Assembly: GCA_934045075.1 (NCBI GenBank)
Contig: OW203722.1
Span: forward strand, 7,063,303-7,127,302
Origin: Yponomeuta sedellus
Taxonomy: Eukaryota; Arthropoda; Insecta; Lepidoptera; Yponomeutidae
Reading direction: 5' to 3'
DNA length: 64,000 nucleotides
Below the pieces are notes generated by a model, which ran no database searches, was not told the origin of the DNA, and saw only the letters and a list, made by a program, of their open reading frames with translations. Both the position numbers and the translations under genes were made by a program. Positions 10,792 through 21,639 of this stretch are shown in pieces (the stretch's first letter is position 1; each line of letters opens with the position of its first letter).

Positions 10792-10994
10792 AATTTAAAA
10801 ACTATTTAGAGGCTAAAAATTTCACCCATGCCGGGATTCGAACCCGCAACCTCTGGCTATCCGTACCACTTGAGCTGGTACGGATAGCCAGAGGTTGCGG
10901 GTTCGAATCCCGGCATGGGTGAAATTTTTAGCCTCTAAATAGTTTTTAAATTTGTTCCTTAGCACGGGTTAGTGCATTAAAAATAAAATAGTGT
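10792..10994 (+). mobile_element. Family T element, near-perfect foldback
   Basis: Flanked by the 12-bp direct repeat AGAAAGAGAATA (10780-10791 and 10995-11006). The minus-oriented arm (about 10798-10865) and the plus-oriented arm (about 10872-10944) are almost exact complements around a spacer of about 7 bases. Each arm contains the tRNA-like 3' half with its B box (GGTTCGAATCC). The plus arm continues into the family tail CACGGGTTAGTGCATTAAAA. The left end again lies at the complement of the T-run. Confidence 0.9.
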
Positions 10995-11009
10995 AGAAAG
11001 AGAATACTT

Positions 11010-12585
11010 TATGCAGTTTTATCTCAATGCTTTTCTACTACCATCGTTTGCTAACTGTTAAGTTTTTTTTGCAAGCCTACCAATTTTTCCTTTATCTCCT
11101 GAGGTTGACTGGTAGAAAATGGTTAGGGCATTAAGTCCGCCGCATTGTACATTTATTAAAGTGCAATAAAAGTATTAATAATAATAAAGTCGTTCACCTT
11201 CCACCTACCTACTAAGTTGTATACCGCAAAGTAGAGGCACTCCACCTAGATATGCCACGTGGGGTTACCAAAGGTACGCAACTCAAAATAGTTGCGGTTA
11301 CATGCAAATGTTCATGAGCCTCTGTCGGTTGAGTTGTGGCCTCGGTACCTGTAAACAAACTTGTAGCCTTCGTCAAGCCTCTGACACTTGGATAACTAGT
11401 TTTGTAAACAGTTGGAGCTGGTGCCCGTTCTACAGGATGCTCGGTAAGGCTGTCTCATTGCACAGATCTGCGGCAAATCAAATCTTACATAACATACATA
11501 TTTCATTCAGCTTGCAATGTACAAAGCAGAGACAAAGCGACATATATGTTTTATAATCACTTAGAAAAAACTATGCGACTAAAATAGCCCTCAGGCATAT
11601 GGCGGTTTACAACAAAAACGGTTTATTGACATATCCACAGATAATTAATCCATCTGTTATTGCATTTATCGTACGAATATAGTACGAATGGCGGCCTTAT
11701 TACTAAAAAAAATTTATTCCAGGCAACCATTAGGCTATAATTAATACATTTTTATTTTTTTCATCAATTTACCGCCTTGTCTGCCGCCCAATTTTATACG
11801 TGTCCTAATGATGTGATTACTTCGTTAAAGGGTTATTTATAAAACACGATTCCCTTAAAACGCTTCACAAACGCAGTATAAATAGTCTGTGATAAAGTCT
11901 TTCCCTTGTAAAGGGAAAGATATAACGTATAAAATAAAGTCTTTCCCTTGTAAAGGGAAAGACTTTTTAGTCCTAAGGTTGTTTAGTTAATAAGGATAGA
12001 GTACGATGGGGTAGACATTGTCCCACTAGGACAAAAGTCCCGAAATAAATAAAGATATAAAAAATAATTACCCCGTAATATTTATACAAACACGATTTTG
12101 AAACGACTTTTATGGTATGTTTTACACTCTATAAATGCCGGAATCGAGTTTTTCCATGGACGGCTGAGACGTATTACTGTGACGTAAATTAAGTATAAAG
12201 CTCGGCAAGTTATGTAACTTGACCAAAAACTCTCAACAGTCGGGAACTGTAATGAATAGTTGGACATTGCGCATTTTGTGAAACTGTATTTTTTTACTAG
12301 AAAAACATTTAAACCACTTTAGATGAATAAATAAAAGTCCGAAGAATTCTAAGTCGCACCCATCTCCTCTGCCAATGGGACCCGAAATATGGAAGGAAGC
12401 GGAGTAGGTATATGCATATATAAGTTTGTTATAAAATGGTCCCCGTGTGTGATAAAGTCTTTTGGGATCATATAGATCACACGAAATAGGATCGATTGGC
12501 ATTTTTTTATTACAGCTTTTTTTTTCGCTGACTACATTTTCTCCAAAATCTGTAAATGCAGTTCATAATGTCATAAAAACTTGGG
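11010..12585. other. Gene-free stretch
   Basis: No coding region recognised. The frame at 11302-11556 has no motif I know. A doubled palindrome is listed separately. Confidence 0.5.
11892..11963. repeat. Doubled palindrome
   Basis: The palindromic word GTCTTTCCCTTGTAAAGGGA lies inside two near-identical 29-base copies starting at 11892 and 11934. Each copy can form its own hairpin. Probably a local duplication of a small foldback. Confidence 0.75.
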
Positions 12586-12589
12586 GATA

Positions 12590-12672
12590 GTATCTCAGGA
12601 ACTTTTTCTGTAACTATAACGATTAAGGTACCTGCCTTTACTGACCTGTCTCAAAAATCCACCCTGTATATG
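12590..12672. mobile_element. Possible single end of a palindromic element
   Basis: TATCTCAGGAACTTTTT...CAAAAATCCACCCTGTATA resembles the right end of the large ACAGGGTG-terminated palindromes at 51628 and 62439. No matching left end was found. Confidence 0.3.
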
Positions 12673-12679
12673 TTTATAA

Positions 12680-13895
12680 ACGGAGTTAAAGTCATTTGGT
12701 AAAGGTATGTGTCTGGCATTATAACGTATTTTAAAATATGAACTGACAATGTTGGGACGCAACTTTTCCTTTTCGAAACACTACGCAAAACTGTAAGCTT
12801 CAACGTCCACAGTGGATTCAAAAGTTTGCGCGGTCAACCCTTTCATTTTCATGCACAAGTTACAAGCGAGTTTAACTCTATTGCAGGGTCGGCCTATCTA
12901 CGGGTCGCGTGCAAGAAAATGATTGTTCGGTCTTTTCACCAGCATTGCTCAGGGCGGTTATCTAACGTTACATCCAATCAATACATTTACGGTAGGTACG
13001 ACACTTGCCACTATCCTGTCAATGTTGGTCTTTGCTATGTGTTACTTTTTGTGGATTTCATAAAAAAATAACAATAGTGCGACCAACCCTGCCTACACTT
13101 AGGTATTCCTCTAAAGCACAGCCGTACATATTTATATAAACATTTGAATGAAAAATAAAAACTTGACTGGGTATATCAAACATTCCATCTAGCTCTCCAG
13201 TATTTTAGACGTGGCTTAATAGAGGATCATAACACAAGAGTTTAATCTTTGGTTATTAATCCCGACCCTTTCTAATTCTACCTATCCCAAAAGTTACCGT
13301 GCTAATTATGGTAATTTCGCGAAAATTCGTTTACAGTCCACGGCACATCAACATTTACATATTAGTTGCAAAGTCATTCTTAATATAAAACGACAGAGTG
13401 AACATGTGGACTTACCAGACACAGGTTTAATACTTACTTGGTGGGTTTCTGCTGTAAAATGACTGGACAGAATAAAGATTTTTGTATTTTGTATGTGGTT
13501 GAAATGCTGTCGACTCTAAATACGCTTTTATCGCACGTCGCAAAGTTTAAATGAGGTCCTGTTTTGATTTTGGTCGCGTCGTTTGGTAAGCCGGGACCAT
13601 AGTCTGATACACATTTAGTCATTTAATAATAATATATAAGCACGACAGAATATCGAATCGTGCGAAGCACCGAGTGAAGTTCTACGGTTTTACCATGGAA
13701 TGCGACAGGCTAGTACACTACAATTATGTTAAGATAGCTAGCGCCACCAAACGGATAAAATCATAACTTGATACGTTTTTTTTCAAAAACTGAGTCCATC
13801 ATCATATCTATAAATCATCAGAGTACATCTTAACAACGGTGATTACTTTTTTTTAGAACCTACAGTCTAGAACCTAGGATCAAGATCACAAAGGA
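12680..13895. other. Gene-free stretch
   Basis: Short frames at 12826-13071 and 13434-13622 have no recognisable domain. No repeat assigned. Confidence 0.5.
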
Positions 13896-13919
13896 TCAAC
13901 AACCTGGGGCGTTGATAAT

Positions 13920-14140
13920 TTTCAAAAATTTTAAATTACGTCACTCATTTTTGAGATTTCCCTCATTTTTAGCATTACTACTTCACATTTCAACTACACC
14001 TGACTATTTATACCTGCTTATTCAGTTTTTATCCAATTTTCAGTTTATATTATTAGTAAAATAAATAATCACATTTTAAATAAAGCTCAAACTAGATGTC
14101 GTTCCAGTTTTAAAATTTATAAATGTTTTAAAACACCACA
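13920..14140 (+). mobile_element. 3' part of an LTR
   Basis: Matches 33105-33325 in order: TTTCCCTCATTTT, CTGACTATTT, TTTTTATCCA, AATAAAGCT and GTCGTTCCAGT. It ends ACACCACA, and one base later a primer-binding-site-like word follows. That is the layout of a 5' LTR end. No gag or pol frame follows, so only the LTR edge and leader survive. The 5' LTR boundary is unclear. Confidence 0.65.
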
Positions 14141-14141
14141 T

Positions 14142-14159
14142 TGGCGCCCGACGTGGGGC
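14142..14159 (+). promoter_or_regulatory. Primer binding site of an LTR retrotransposon
   Basis: TGGCGCCCGACGTGGGGC begins with TGG, is 18 bases long and lies one base after the CA end of the LTR. These are the usual properties of a tRNA primer binding site. I did not identify the primer tRNA. Confidence 0.7.
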
Positions 14160-14317
14160 AAGGTCATGTCGCACTGTTAACTGATTTAAAACATTTATTT
14201 ATAAAAAATGTGCATGGCCTGCGCCGTTTATTTTCTTTTGTCGAATGTAGTAACTTAAATTCTATGCTTAATTCTACTTAAGTACTGATCTTCTCCACGT
14301 CCTCTTAAGTATCATAC

Positions 14318-14390
14318 AATTTCTTAATGATTCGCGATACTGTTACATAGTTATATATTAATAAACATTCGCGATTAGACCCGTTGAACA
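14318..14390 (+). repeat. Unclassified repeat module
   Basis: TTTCTTAATGATTCGCGATACT, a TATATTAATAAAC stretch and TCGCGATTAGACCCG recur near 53975-54105, and in part near 32880-33100. The order is similar in each. Probably an untranslated part of a retroelement. Confidence 0.55.
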
Positions 14391-14399
14391 TATAACTAT

Positions 14400-15165
14400 A
14401 TTTTATGTCTATCTAATGTCTTATGTCTATATGTCTATCTTATGTATATGTCAGTGTTGTAAAACGTTAATTTATTAAACCTATTTTCGGTATATTCCAC
14501 CTGAGAACGTAAAAGTTATCGATATCGTAAATAAGGCAGGTAGTAAAAGCGACTGGCTGTAAAGGTTTTTATCGGGTCCCCGTAAGAAAGTTGCTTATTG
14601 GAGATTATGTTCATCATAATTCTCTGTGTGTTCATGTCGTCTGCAGATGCCTAACAACCTAAGCCAATATGGCCGAATGGACCTGTTAACCGGATTTGAA
14701 ATAACCGTCGTCAAAGCTAGCGTGTTACTAAGGTCGGTACGTTCGCATAGGATTTGAATAAAAAGCATCCTCAAATCACATCCAAATATATTCAGTTGCT
14801 TAAGCGTATTTGCCTAAGAAAAATATAATTTTCATATCTTAGTTATTAGAAAAGGCAGCTCCTGCTAAAAGTATTAAACAAAGTTGGCAAGAGATGTGTC
14901 ATAAAATAGTCTAACCTGATGTCAAATAATAAATATAACCGCGCATTTAAGGAATGGTAAACCAGTTTGACCCACAATCAAACCAAGTAATTGGTTTTAT
15001 GGGGCCTTATTATAACATTTAGGCCCTATTATAACATATAACATATGTATGACATATATATTGATAAATTAACATAAAAATAGAAATTAGAACGAAGGTA
15101 GTCCATGACCTGGTATTTCTAATTGGGAACTATATTTTGTGTCATCAAAGTTTATATTTGTCATC
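14400..15165. other. Gene-free stretch
   Basis: AT-rich with short local repeats of TATGTCTATC near 14403-14450. No gene or repeat family recognised. Confidence 0.5.
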
Positions 15166-15171
15166 AACGAT

Positions 15172-15279
15172 AGATCTATCGCCTCGTAATATTTTCATTC
15201 TCAGAAAAATAAAAAGTGTCGCCAGAGATCTATCGCCTCGAAATATTTTCATTCTCAGAAAAATAAAAAGTGTCGCCAG
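15172..15279 (+). repeat. 54-bp tandem duplication
   Basis: Units 15172-15225 and 15226-15279 begin AGATCTATCGCCTCG and end GTGTCGCCAG. They differ at one position. A recent local duplication. Confidence 0.95.
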
Positions 15280-16570
15280 GTACAAATTACCAAATTAATG
15301 TCAATATGTACGTAGAAAAAGAGATGGATTATCTAAAAAATCGTAGTTCATCCATTGAATAAAAAAAAAGGTTCTCAAAATAACGAAAATATTCGAAAAA
15401 TAACAGCTCCGTACTCAGAATAGTAGATCTGTCATCAAATAAATCGATTATCGTCCGCAGATTTAGATTTGTTTTTATTTGCTGTTTTGTCATCAGTACA
15501 GTATTTACAAATTATTTTGATCAATTCTCCAAATAATACTATTCGTTACCAATTTAATAGTTCAGTTCATTAATTTTATGAAAAAAATTTCAAAGGGGCG
15601 TATACAAATTGGCTTCGTAAAAGTCAAAAGTAATTCTGTGTTTCATTTATTATTCTAATATATTCATTCTACTTACTTAATAAATATATACAGGGTGTAA
15701 ATAAAACTACCGCAGTGGTAGATATACCTAGAAACAACAATGGGTACAACCAGTATACAAGTACCTAATGTAAGATGGTAATTAAATTCATAGGTACAAA
15801 AATATTCTTTTACTGGATCTTTATGATTTTTTACGTTTTTACTTAATTTGGTTATACAGTTATCAGGACAAACCTATTAAAATAAGTACAAACCTATTTA
15901 TTTGGTATATATGATAAGTGATTTATTATGAAATTGTTTTTATATGATCTATTATTTTACGTACAAACCTTATTATTTAAAACATTCAAAAGTTAATAAA
16001 CTTATTATAGCTTAAATCATACACTTTCTAATTCACTCTGATCATATATAGTTACGTACCTGGATAGACGATCATAGGTAAAGTCACTTCATGTTCTAAC
16101 CCAATGTGAACAAAGTCCAGGCGAAGCCATTTACGGTAGTTCAATCACGGAACTAGGCAATGGTACTACTGACAATAAAATGTAGCAAAAAATATTATAA
16201 ATATTTTCACTAAAGAACCCCAGTAAAAAAGAGCACGACCAGTTGTAACTTCCCACATAAAGAAAAGCTGCGGGTTTGGTGAATCCGCGACATATTGCAA
16301 CTTAATGACAAGTTGCGGTCATAAAAGCGGTCTTATGGCTTTATGGGTCCTCGAACGCTCTGGATGGCGGGATTTATTTGTCACTAAACTGCTTGTGTCG
16401 GAAATGTTGAAACGTGAAATTAAAGTTGCAAAAGCCCTTTTGAACAAGCAAACGGGGTATTAGAAGTAAACCTAGATAAACGATAAACTTTTTAAGCCCC
16501 TATTATTAACTTATTTCTTTAGTGCACGCATTACATAATTAAGTAGATAGTATTTAATTTAAATTTGTAG
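15280..16570. other. Gene-free stretch
   Basis: ATATATACAGGGTGTAAATAAAACTACC at about 15685 resembles one end of the ACAGGGTG palindromic elements but has no partner nearby. Otherwise nothing recognised. Confidence 0.5.
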
Positions 16571-16572
16571 AA

Positions 16573-16640
16573 ACTTTCTCTCTGAGAGAAGGCTTGTGCC
16601 CTGGAGTGGGACGTTCATAGGCTACATAAAGAAAGAATGT
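16573..16640 (-). mobile_element. SINE family U, 5' fragment
   Basis: Minus-strand copy of the first part of family U: complement of GTAGCCTATGAACGTCCCAC followed by CTCTCAGAGAG. Truncated after that. Confidence 0.75.
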
Positions 16641-16849
16641 AGAAATATTAATTAATGAAATGCGTTATTAGATCAAATGTAAGTAATTTGAATTTGCATG
16701 TCACGCGGTAGATGAATGAACTTGACACTACATTTAAATAACGTATATATTATGTTCTGCCAAATAACCTTACTTTAGTTTACTTTTACCGTACAATTTA
16801 ATATTTCGCAAACGGATCCATAAATCAAAAAATGGTTTCCCACTCTTCT

Positions 16850-16944
16850 CTTCTTCTTCTTCTTCATGCTATATTAGTCCACTGCTGGACATAGCCATCT
16901 CCTAAAGAGCGCCATAGCACCCTGTCTTCAGCTTGCCGCTCTAA
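16850..16944 (-). pseudogene. LINE C-terminus with (GAA)n tail
   Basis: On the minus strand 16944 down to 16864 is an open run of about 26 codons reading RQAEDRVLWRSLGDG then YVQQWTNIA and a TGA stop, followed by a GAAGAAGAA tail. This is the extreme C-terminus of a non-LTR retrotransposon reverse transcriptase, a recurrent signature in insect elements. The rest is lost to 5' truncation. Little decay is visible in this short piece. Confidence 0.75.
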
Positions 16945-16969
16945 CCATAATTTATTAAACGATCTTTAA

Positions 16970-17676
16970 CTATATCCTACACTAAGGACTAAACGAGAAA
17001 TCATCCCTAATTTAGGTGTAGGGATGTCAGGGTGATTTATTTTCAGCTTTGTGGTACTAAACGTCAACAAGGTGACGGAAATTATAAGGGTTCCTGGTTG
17101 ACTACGGAATCCTGAAGTTAAGGTTATGTAAATGGGTTATATAATTAAATACCACTGACTTAGAAGCTTTACACCGTTTTCACCATAACTGATTGCTTCT
17201 CATATATTTTATCAAATAAACTTGCTCGCTCTTTAGGCACCTGAGTAAAACTGTCTTATGAGATGGACATCAAAGTTTGCTTGAAAAAGATACCCTATAA
17301 AAGTGAAATTATAAATAAATAACAAAGCATCTGTCAAGAGATGGCGGCCACTGCGCGTTGGGCAATTTCAAGCCATTTCAGACCTTTCAGAGGTGCATTA
17401 CAGGACCCTTGTCAAAGTGACGACAGCTGCTTACACAGGCCTTCTCATGAAGTAACCACGAGGTTCGCTGATGCGTGTTTATGTATAAATCACCACGGGA
17501 GCCACTTTGAGCCCTCATTTGTTATTCTAGCAGGTCATTGAGTGAGTAATTGAAAAAAAAGTTTTTTAATACAGTTGCTCAGAAAGTGGCGTATTGCAGG
17601 GATGTGGGCAATTACACACACTTTTACCTTTCCCGCACTCGTGCGTTTTCTTTCCCAACTGTAAAAATAATGTCTA
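16970..17676. other. Gene-free stretch
   Basis: Frames at 17341-17541 and 17550-17676 have no host-gene similarity that I recognise; the second runs into a mariner end. No repeat assigned. Confidence 0.5.
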
Positions 17677-17853
17677 CGAGGGCTGCTACTTACGTATGCG
17701 GAATAGAAAAAATAAACAAATGTATATGGCTAAATATGCTTTTATTGTTTTTCAAAGTATTCTCCACTATGATCGATGCACTTTTGCATTCGTTGAAACC
17801 AATTTGTAAAACACTTTTTCCACTTTGATTGAGGTATCTCGGATGCTGTTATG
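17677..17853 (-). mobile_element. Mariner 3' end, truncated
   Basis: Starts after a TA with the inverted repeat CGAGGGCTGCTACTTACGTA and continues as the complement of the 3' end of the mariner at 41811-43105, including the last coding segment (complement of QKCID and the end of the frame). About 175 bp remain. Similarity stops near 17853. Same family as the 41.8-kb element but a separate insertion. Confidence 0.85.
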
Positions 17854-17979
17854 CCGTAATGTTATTTGACAACAAATGAAAGTGAAACACTTTCTACCAG
17901 ATAAGTTTTCTTTTGTGATCAGTTTTAGAAAAATGACAGAGTTTCAAAGTGACGGAAGTAACAATATTGACACCAATTT

Positions 17980-18056
17980 TTTTTATGTAGCCTATAGACG
18001 TCCCACTGCTGGGTATAAGCATTCTCTTAGAGACTGTGTAATAATTTATTACTAAT
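17980..18056 (+). mobile_element. SINE family U, 5' fragment
   Basis: T-run, ATGTAGCCTATAGACGTCCC, ACTGCTGGGTATAAGC and TCTCTTAGAGA follow family U order. It breaks off where a perfect hairpin begins. Confidence 0.7.
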
Positions 18057-18057
18057 C

Positions 18058-18110
18058 ATGCCCTCAACAATATTATTGGCCATTATAGTCAATAATATTG
18101 TTGAGGGCAT
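18058..18110. repeat. Perfect 21-bp hairpin with 11-base loop
   Basis: Arms 18058-18078 and 18090-18110 are exact complements; the left arm begins ATGCCCTCAACAATATT. The length is at the short end for a microRNA precursor. The perfect arms and position at a SINE break favour a small inverted duplication. Confidence 0.85.
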
Positions 18111-18172
18111 AATGTATAATACATCGAAGAATCAATACAGAAGCCAAGTTTCAAATTGGCATTTCAGTTTTG

Positions 18173-18402
18173 TACAATTTTTATCTTTTAAATGCACTAA
18201 CCCGTGCTAAGGACAATTTTAAAAACCTATTTAGAGGCTAAAAATTAAATGTACGTAATACAGAGAATAGCGTAAAGAGGTTCGAAATTTCACTGATGCC
18301 GGTGAGTCGCCCATTAGCTCAGTTGGATAGAGCGCTGGCACGGATAGCCAGAGGTCGCGGGTTCGAATCCCGGCATGGGTGGAATTTTTAGCCTTTAAAT
18401 AG
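18173..18402 (-). mobile_element. Family T element, inverted structure with 12-bp duplication
   Basis: ATTTCAGTTTTG flanks it at 18161-18172 and 18403-18414. On the minus strand the 3' part is the family tail (GCACGGGTTAGTGCATTTAA) and the 5' part is a tRNA-like unit in the opposite orientation. The plus-strand tRNA-like domain is the best preserved in the window. Confidence 0.85.
18308..18389 (+). promoter_or_regulatory. tRNA-like Pol III domain of family T (not a functional tRNA gene)
   Basis: Folds like a tRNA. The acceptor CGCCCAT pairs with ATGGGTG, the D arm is GCTC/GAGC, the anticodon arm CTGGC/GCCAG has loop ACGGATA, and the T arm contains GGTTCGAATCC. Box A is at 18315-18326 and box B at 18360-18370. 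A T5 run (18385-18389) follows after about 3 bases, where a tRNA gene would terminate. The loop has C instead of the near-universal U at position 33 and the T arm has one extra base, so I do not call a tRNA gene. Confidence 0.75.
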
Positions 18403-18837
18403 ATTTCAGTTTTGATTGGGTAATAAAGGTAAATAGAGTCTTCATTATGCAAACACTCGTAAAGTTTAGCAAATATAGTGTGTTTATTTCGAATGAACAA
18501 CACCAAGAATAAAAACGCCAAGTGTCGCCCATGTCGAGCAACGCGCAGGATTCCGTAGAAAGAGTGGGTTTTATCGGCTTTACCGAACTAACAATTTCAT
18601 CAACTTAATTTTTAATGGGTTTTGATGTTTACTTTAAATAAAATGTGGTATAAAATAAGTTATGATTTTTATTCCATTGGTGGCGCTAGTTAGCACCACC
18701 CAGCGCCTTAAACGACCAATCCAACGATGAAATACACTGCATTGTAGGCGAGATAAACAATTTCATCCATGCTTTAGGTCTAATTTAGGTATGAGGTACT
18801 CTAAGATTTTTTATAAGTTTTTATCGTTTTTTTCATT

Positions 18838-18898
18838 CTTTTAAATGCACTAACCCGTGCTAAGAAAAATTTTAAAAACCTATTTAGAGGCTAAAAAA
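18838..18898 (-). mobile_element. Family T 3' tail fragment
   Basis: Only the last part survives: complement of TTTTTAGCCTCTAAATAGG to GCACGGGTTAGTGCATTTAA. No tRNA-like domain. Confidence 0.75.
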
Positions 18899-19099
18899 TG
18901 TTTTGCCTGTAAACAGGTTTTTATCGTACTGTTTTGTTGGCGTGATTAATATTTATATTTATGGCAATTTTTAGTTCTGGACAGACGGACAGACCGATGG
19001 GCGGACATGGCGAAACTGTAAGGTTCCTTGTTGACTACGGAACTCTCAAACCTGAAGCACATACAAGGATTGTGTAGCTCTCTATTCTATCCTATAGAC

Positions 19100-19428
19100 C
19101 AGTGATCCTTAACATGTGGTCCGCGGATCCCTGGGGGTCGGAAAGCATATATATGTGGTCCGCAGACTTTTCTACGGACCAATTAACAATCATAAATAAA
19201 TGAAACATTTGCTGTTTTGCTCAACCACATCACTTTTTGAAAAGGTATTTTCTGCTCTTGCGGATGCTAAAAACCAATACAGAAACAGATTACAAGTGGA
19301 ATCCGAACTGAGAGTACAAATCAGTAGTATTATGAACCCATATAATTTAGTTGCAAAAAAGCATCATACTTTGACATTTACCTATATTATATGATTTTTT
19401 GTTGTAATTTGTATAGTATCGACCACTG
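19100..19428 (+). mobile_element. Internally deleted hAT element
   Basis: Left end CAGTGATCCTTAACATGTGG with the GGTCCGCGGA...CTGGGGGTC block typical of some hAT ends; right end complement of CAGTGGTCGATA. About 330 bp remain, including a transposase tail. I see no matching 8-bp duplication, so one edge may be altered. Confidence 0.6.
19200..19394 (+). pseudogene. hAT transposase C-terminal fragment
   Basis: The 64-codon frame contains FEKVFSALADAKNQYRNRL followed by VESELRVQISSI. That resembles the C-terminal dimerisation region of hAT transposases of the ZBED5/SCAND3-like group (consensus FSALT..K.KYRNRL...LR..LS). The BED finger, catalytic residues and most of the protein are absent. The ATG is simply the first available in frame. 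Not functional. Confidence 0.65.
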
Positions 19429-19474
19429 TATTTAGCTATCACCTTAGTAATTATTTAGCTATCACCTTAGTAAT
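19429..19474 (+). repeat. 23-bp perfect tandem duplication
   Basis: TATTTAGCTATCACCTTAGT begins both units (19429-19451 and 19452-19474). It starts immediately after the hAT right end and may record repair there. Confidence 0.9.
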
Positions 19475-19479
19475 TATAA

Positions 19480-21340
19480 TATGCATTTCAGAAACTTGGT
19501 TTAAAAGTATCATAGCCTTGCAAAATGTAGATACGGTGTAAAACATAGAATTTAGACGCAGTACTACGTATGTCAACTGTCAGATTGAGACAGCTTCATT
19601 CACTGAAGCCAACAAAGACTCATAACACAGTCAAAAGCTATACAAAGTCACTAGAAAATATAATTAACCCAATGAACTGTGTAGGCAATTCAATTTATAC
19701 TCGTTGGTCGGGAGCAGGCAGTTGTTTAACCTACCTCATAAGTTACCACGATGAGACAAATTTAGAGATGTAAGAATAACCTTAGTAACGCATAAAATTA
19801 AGGTCTGTGGCCATTGAAGCATTAAAAAAAAAATTCTAAGTCTACGCAATCAAAATATGCGACGGTACTTGTTGCGTATTTTTTTACTTTGACCTTAATC
19901 TATATTTTTTTTATTAAATTTGGCAAGATAAAATATTATAGCTCAATAAAAAACTTCAAGACTCGTTTTCAGCGACGACCAAAATATTTTCAAACCTATT
20001 TGGGTCCTGCGTACCAAAAATCGCACTTGACTTTTTAAGAAATCATTCTTAAGAAATCTACTATTAACGGCTTAGAAAATATTGAGTCCCAATTCGCGCT
20101 GTTTTTGCATTTATTGCATAAATGCAACTACACCATTGTCTACTGTTTACCTTTAAACTTTATTTTAGTAAACGGCGGCATTCAGAACATCGCGGTGTCA
20201 ATTAAGCGTAGCGCTGATTTAGTCACGCATCAAAATTTATTGCGCACTAACATTTATTAACCCAAAAAAATACTGATTTTCCAGCAAAATTTTATGGATA
20301 AAGTAGTTTTACCCTTAGTCTTTTGTACACCGACTAGCCTGTTGAGTAGCATAATTATGATGTTATAATAACCTATTTTTGAGGGTTCGCAAATCCTACT
20401 TCGTTCGATTTTTGATCTATCTTATTGTGTCTTACATTGTTGGTCAAGTAAGGTTTTTCTCATTAAATTAAACAAAATAAGAAATAAATGTTCCGACATT
20501 ACTAATATCCGATTACGTTTATGAATGGCACCCTAAATAGTTGGACTTGTTTGTAGATATATAACGCTAAACTTATTTCATAGTGATAACACATAACGCA
20601 CATTTACCGACGTCCGGCCCAGGGCCTATCAGATTCGTTTCCAGCCAACTGAAACTGCCTGTGTCGGCGAAACTGTTTGTTTATCGTTGTCCCAGGAATG
20701 CTTTGTTTTGTGAGAAATTCGTGTGATTTAATAAAGCTTCGAATGGCTGTGTGTGGCTTATTTAGTAAGAGAGATTCACGTGGCGTGGCGCGGCAGTAGT
20801 TCAAATAGACGGGATCGCTCGACCTTTATAAAGCGAAAGAAAGAGGAAAAAATAACAATTTGTGGTGGCTATTTGTGTTCGTTTATTTCTTTTCTGTGTT
20901 TTTGAAGAGTAGGGTCACGGGCATTATTCCTTTTTCGTAGGGTTTAGGTCTTTAAGGTACCCTGTTGCTTAACAGGGTAGTTGTAGACTCGATCTTTGTC
21001 TTTTGTTAAAGTTTTTGGGCGGATTGCTAATGTCTACATACATCCACTACAAGTAAATGTAGACTATCCACAAAAAATACCATAGATTTTTTAGAAAAAA
21101 TGTTTGTATTCATGCGAAGAATATCTAGACATTCGGAAGGGCGGTAGTAAATTGACACCCGGTGTAGTTCAGCGTACCTACGTTTGTGGCGCATTTCATG
21201 TGCACATTACTATATTATTCTTAGTTGCATAAATGTTAATAAAGTACATACCACCACAAATGATGATGATAATTATGGCCTTCAGAAGAATGTGTTCTCA
21301 AGGGTTGGTAAGATTTTTGGGGTAATGGGCTTGCGAAACC
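19480..21340. other. Gene-free stretch
   Basis: Frames at 19570-19773 and 20604-20804 have no motif I recognise. No repeat family, RNA gene or TIR pair seen. Confidence 0.5.
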
Positions 21341-21344
21341 CAGC

Positions 21345-21618
21345 TTAAACAAAGTTGGTGAAGACTTGTAACACAGTGGCAGGCATTACTGTCGTCAGGC
21401 AGAACTTATCAAGCCGCCCATGAGGCCTCTGACATGGCTTAATGACTGCCATTACATGACAACCGGCACCAACAGCCTAATGTACCTTGCGAAGCACGGA
21501 AGCGCTCGGAAAAATGCCAGTCACGTGACGGGCACCTATCCAGCACCTGACCGCGCCTGTTGTTGCTTAACCCAAGTGATTGATCCCAATCACTCGGTTA
21601 GACTAGGCCACGAGCGCT
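21345..21618 (-). mobile_element. 5S-derived SINE (family S, subfamily A), 3' truncated
   Basis: Minus-strand copy with the complete head: complement of CGCTCGTGGCCTAGTCTAAC, box A-like and box C-like segments, then the middle part as far as the complement of the CTGACGACAG region. The left end is diverged and lacks the standard 3' tail. Confidence 0.8.
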
Positions 21619-21639
21619 TCGACCTTTTTTTTTGTAATT

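Noticed and set aside
18308..18381. A tRNA gene
   Set aside because: The fold is good, but the anticodon loop lacks U33, the T arm has an extra base, and near-identical copies occur throughout the window with target duplications.
18231..18521. Minus-strand 96-codon frame with THAGIRTRDLWLSVPALYP
   Set aside because: This peptide is a translation of the family T tRNA-like domain. The same string occurs at 22227 and 38531 for the same reason.
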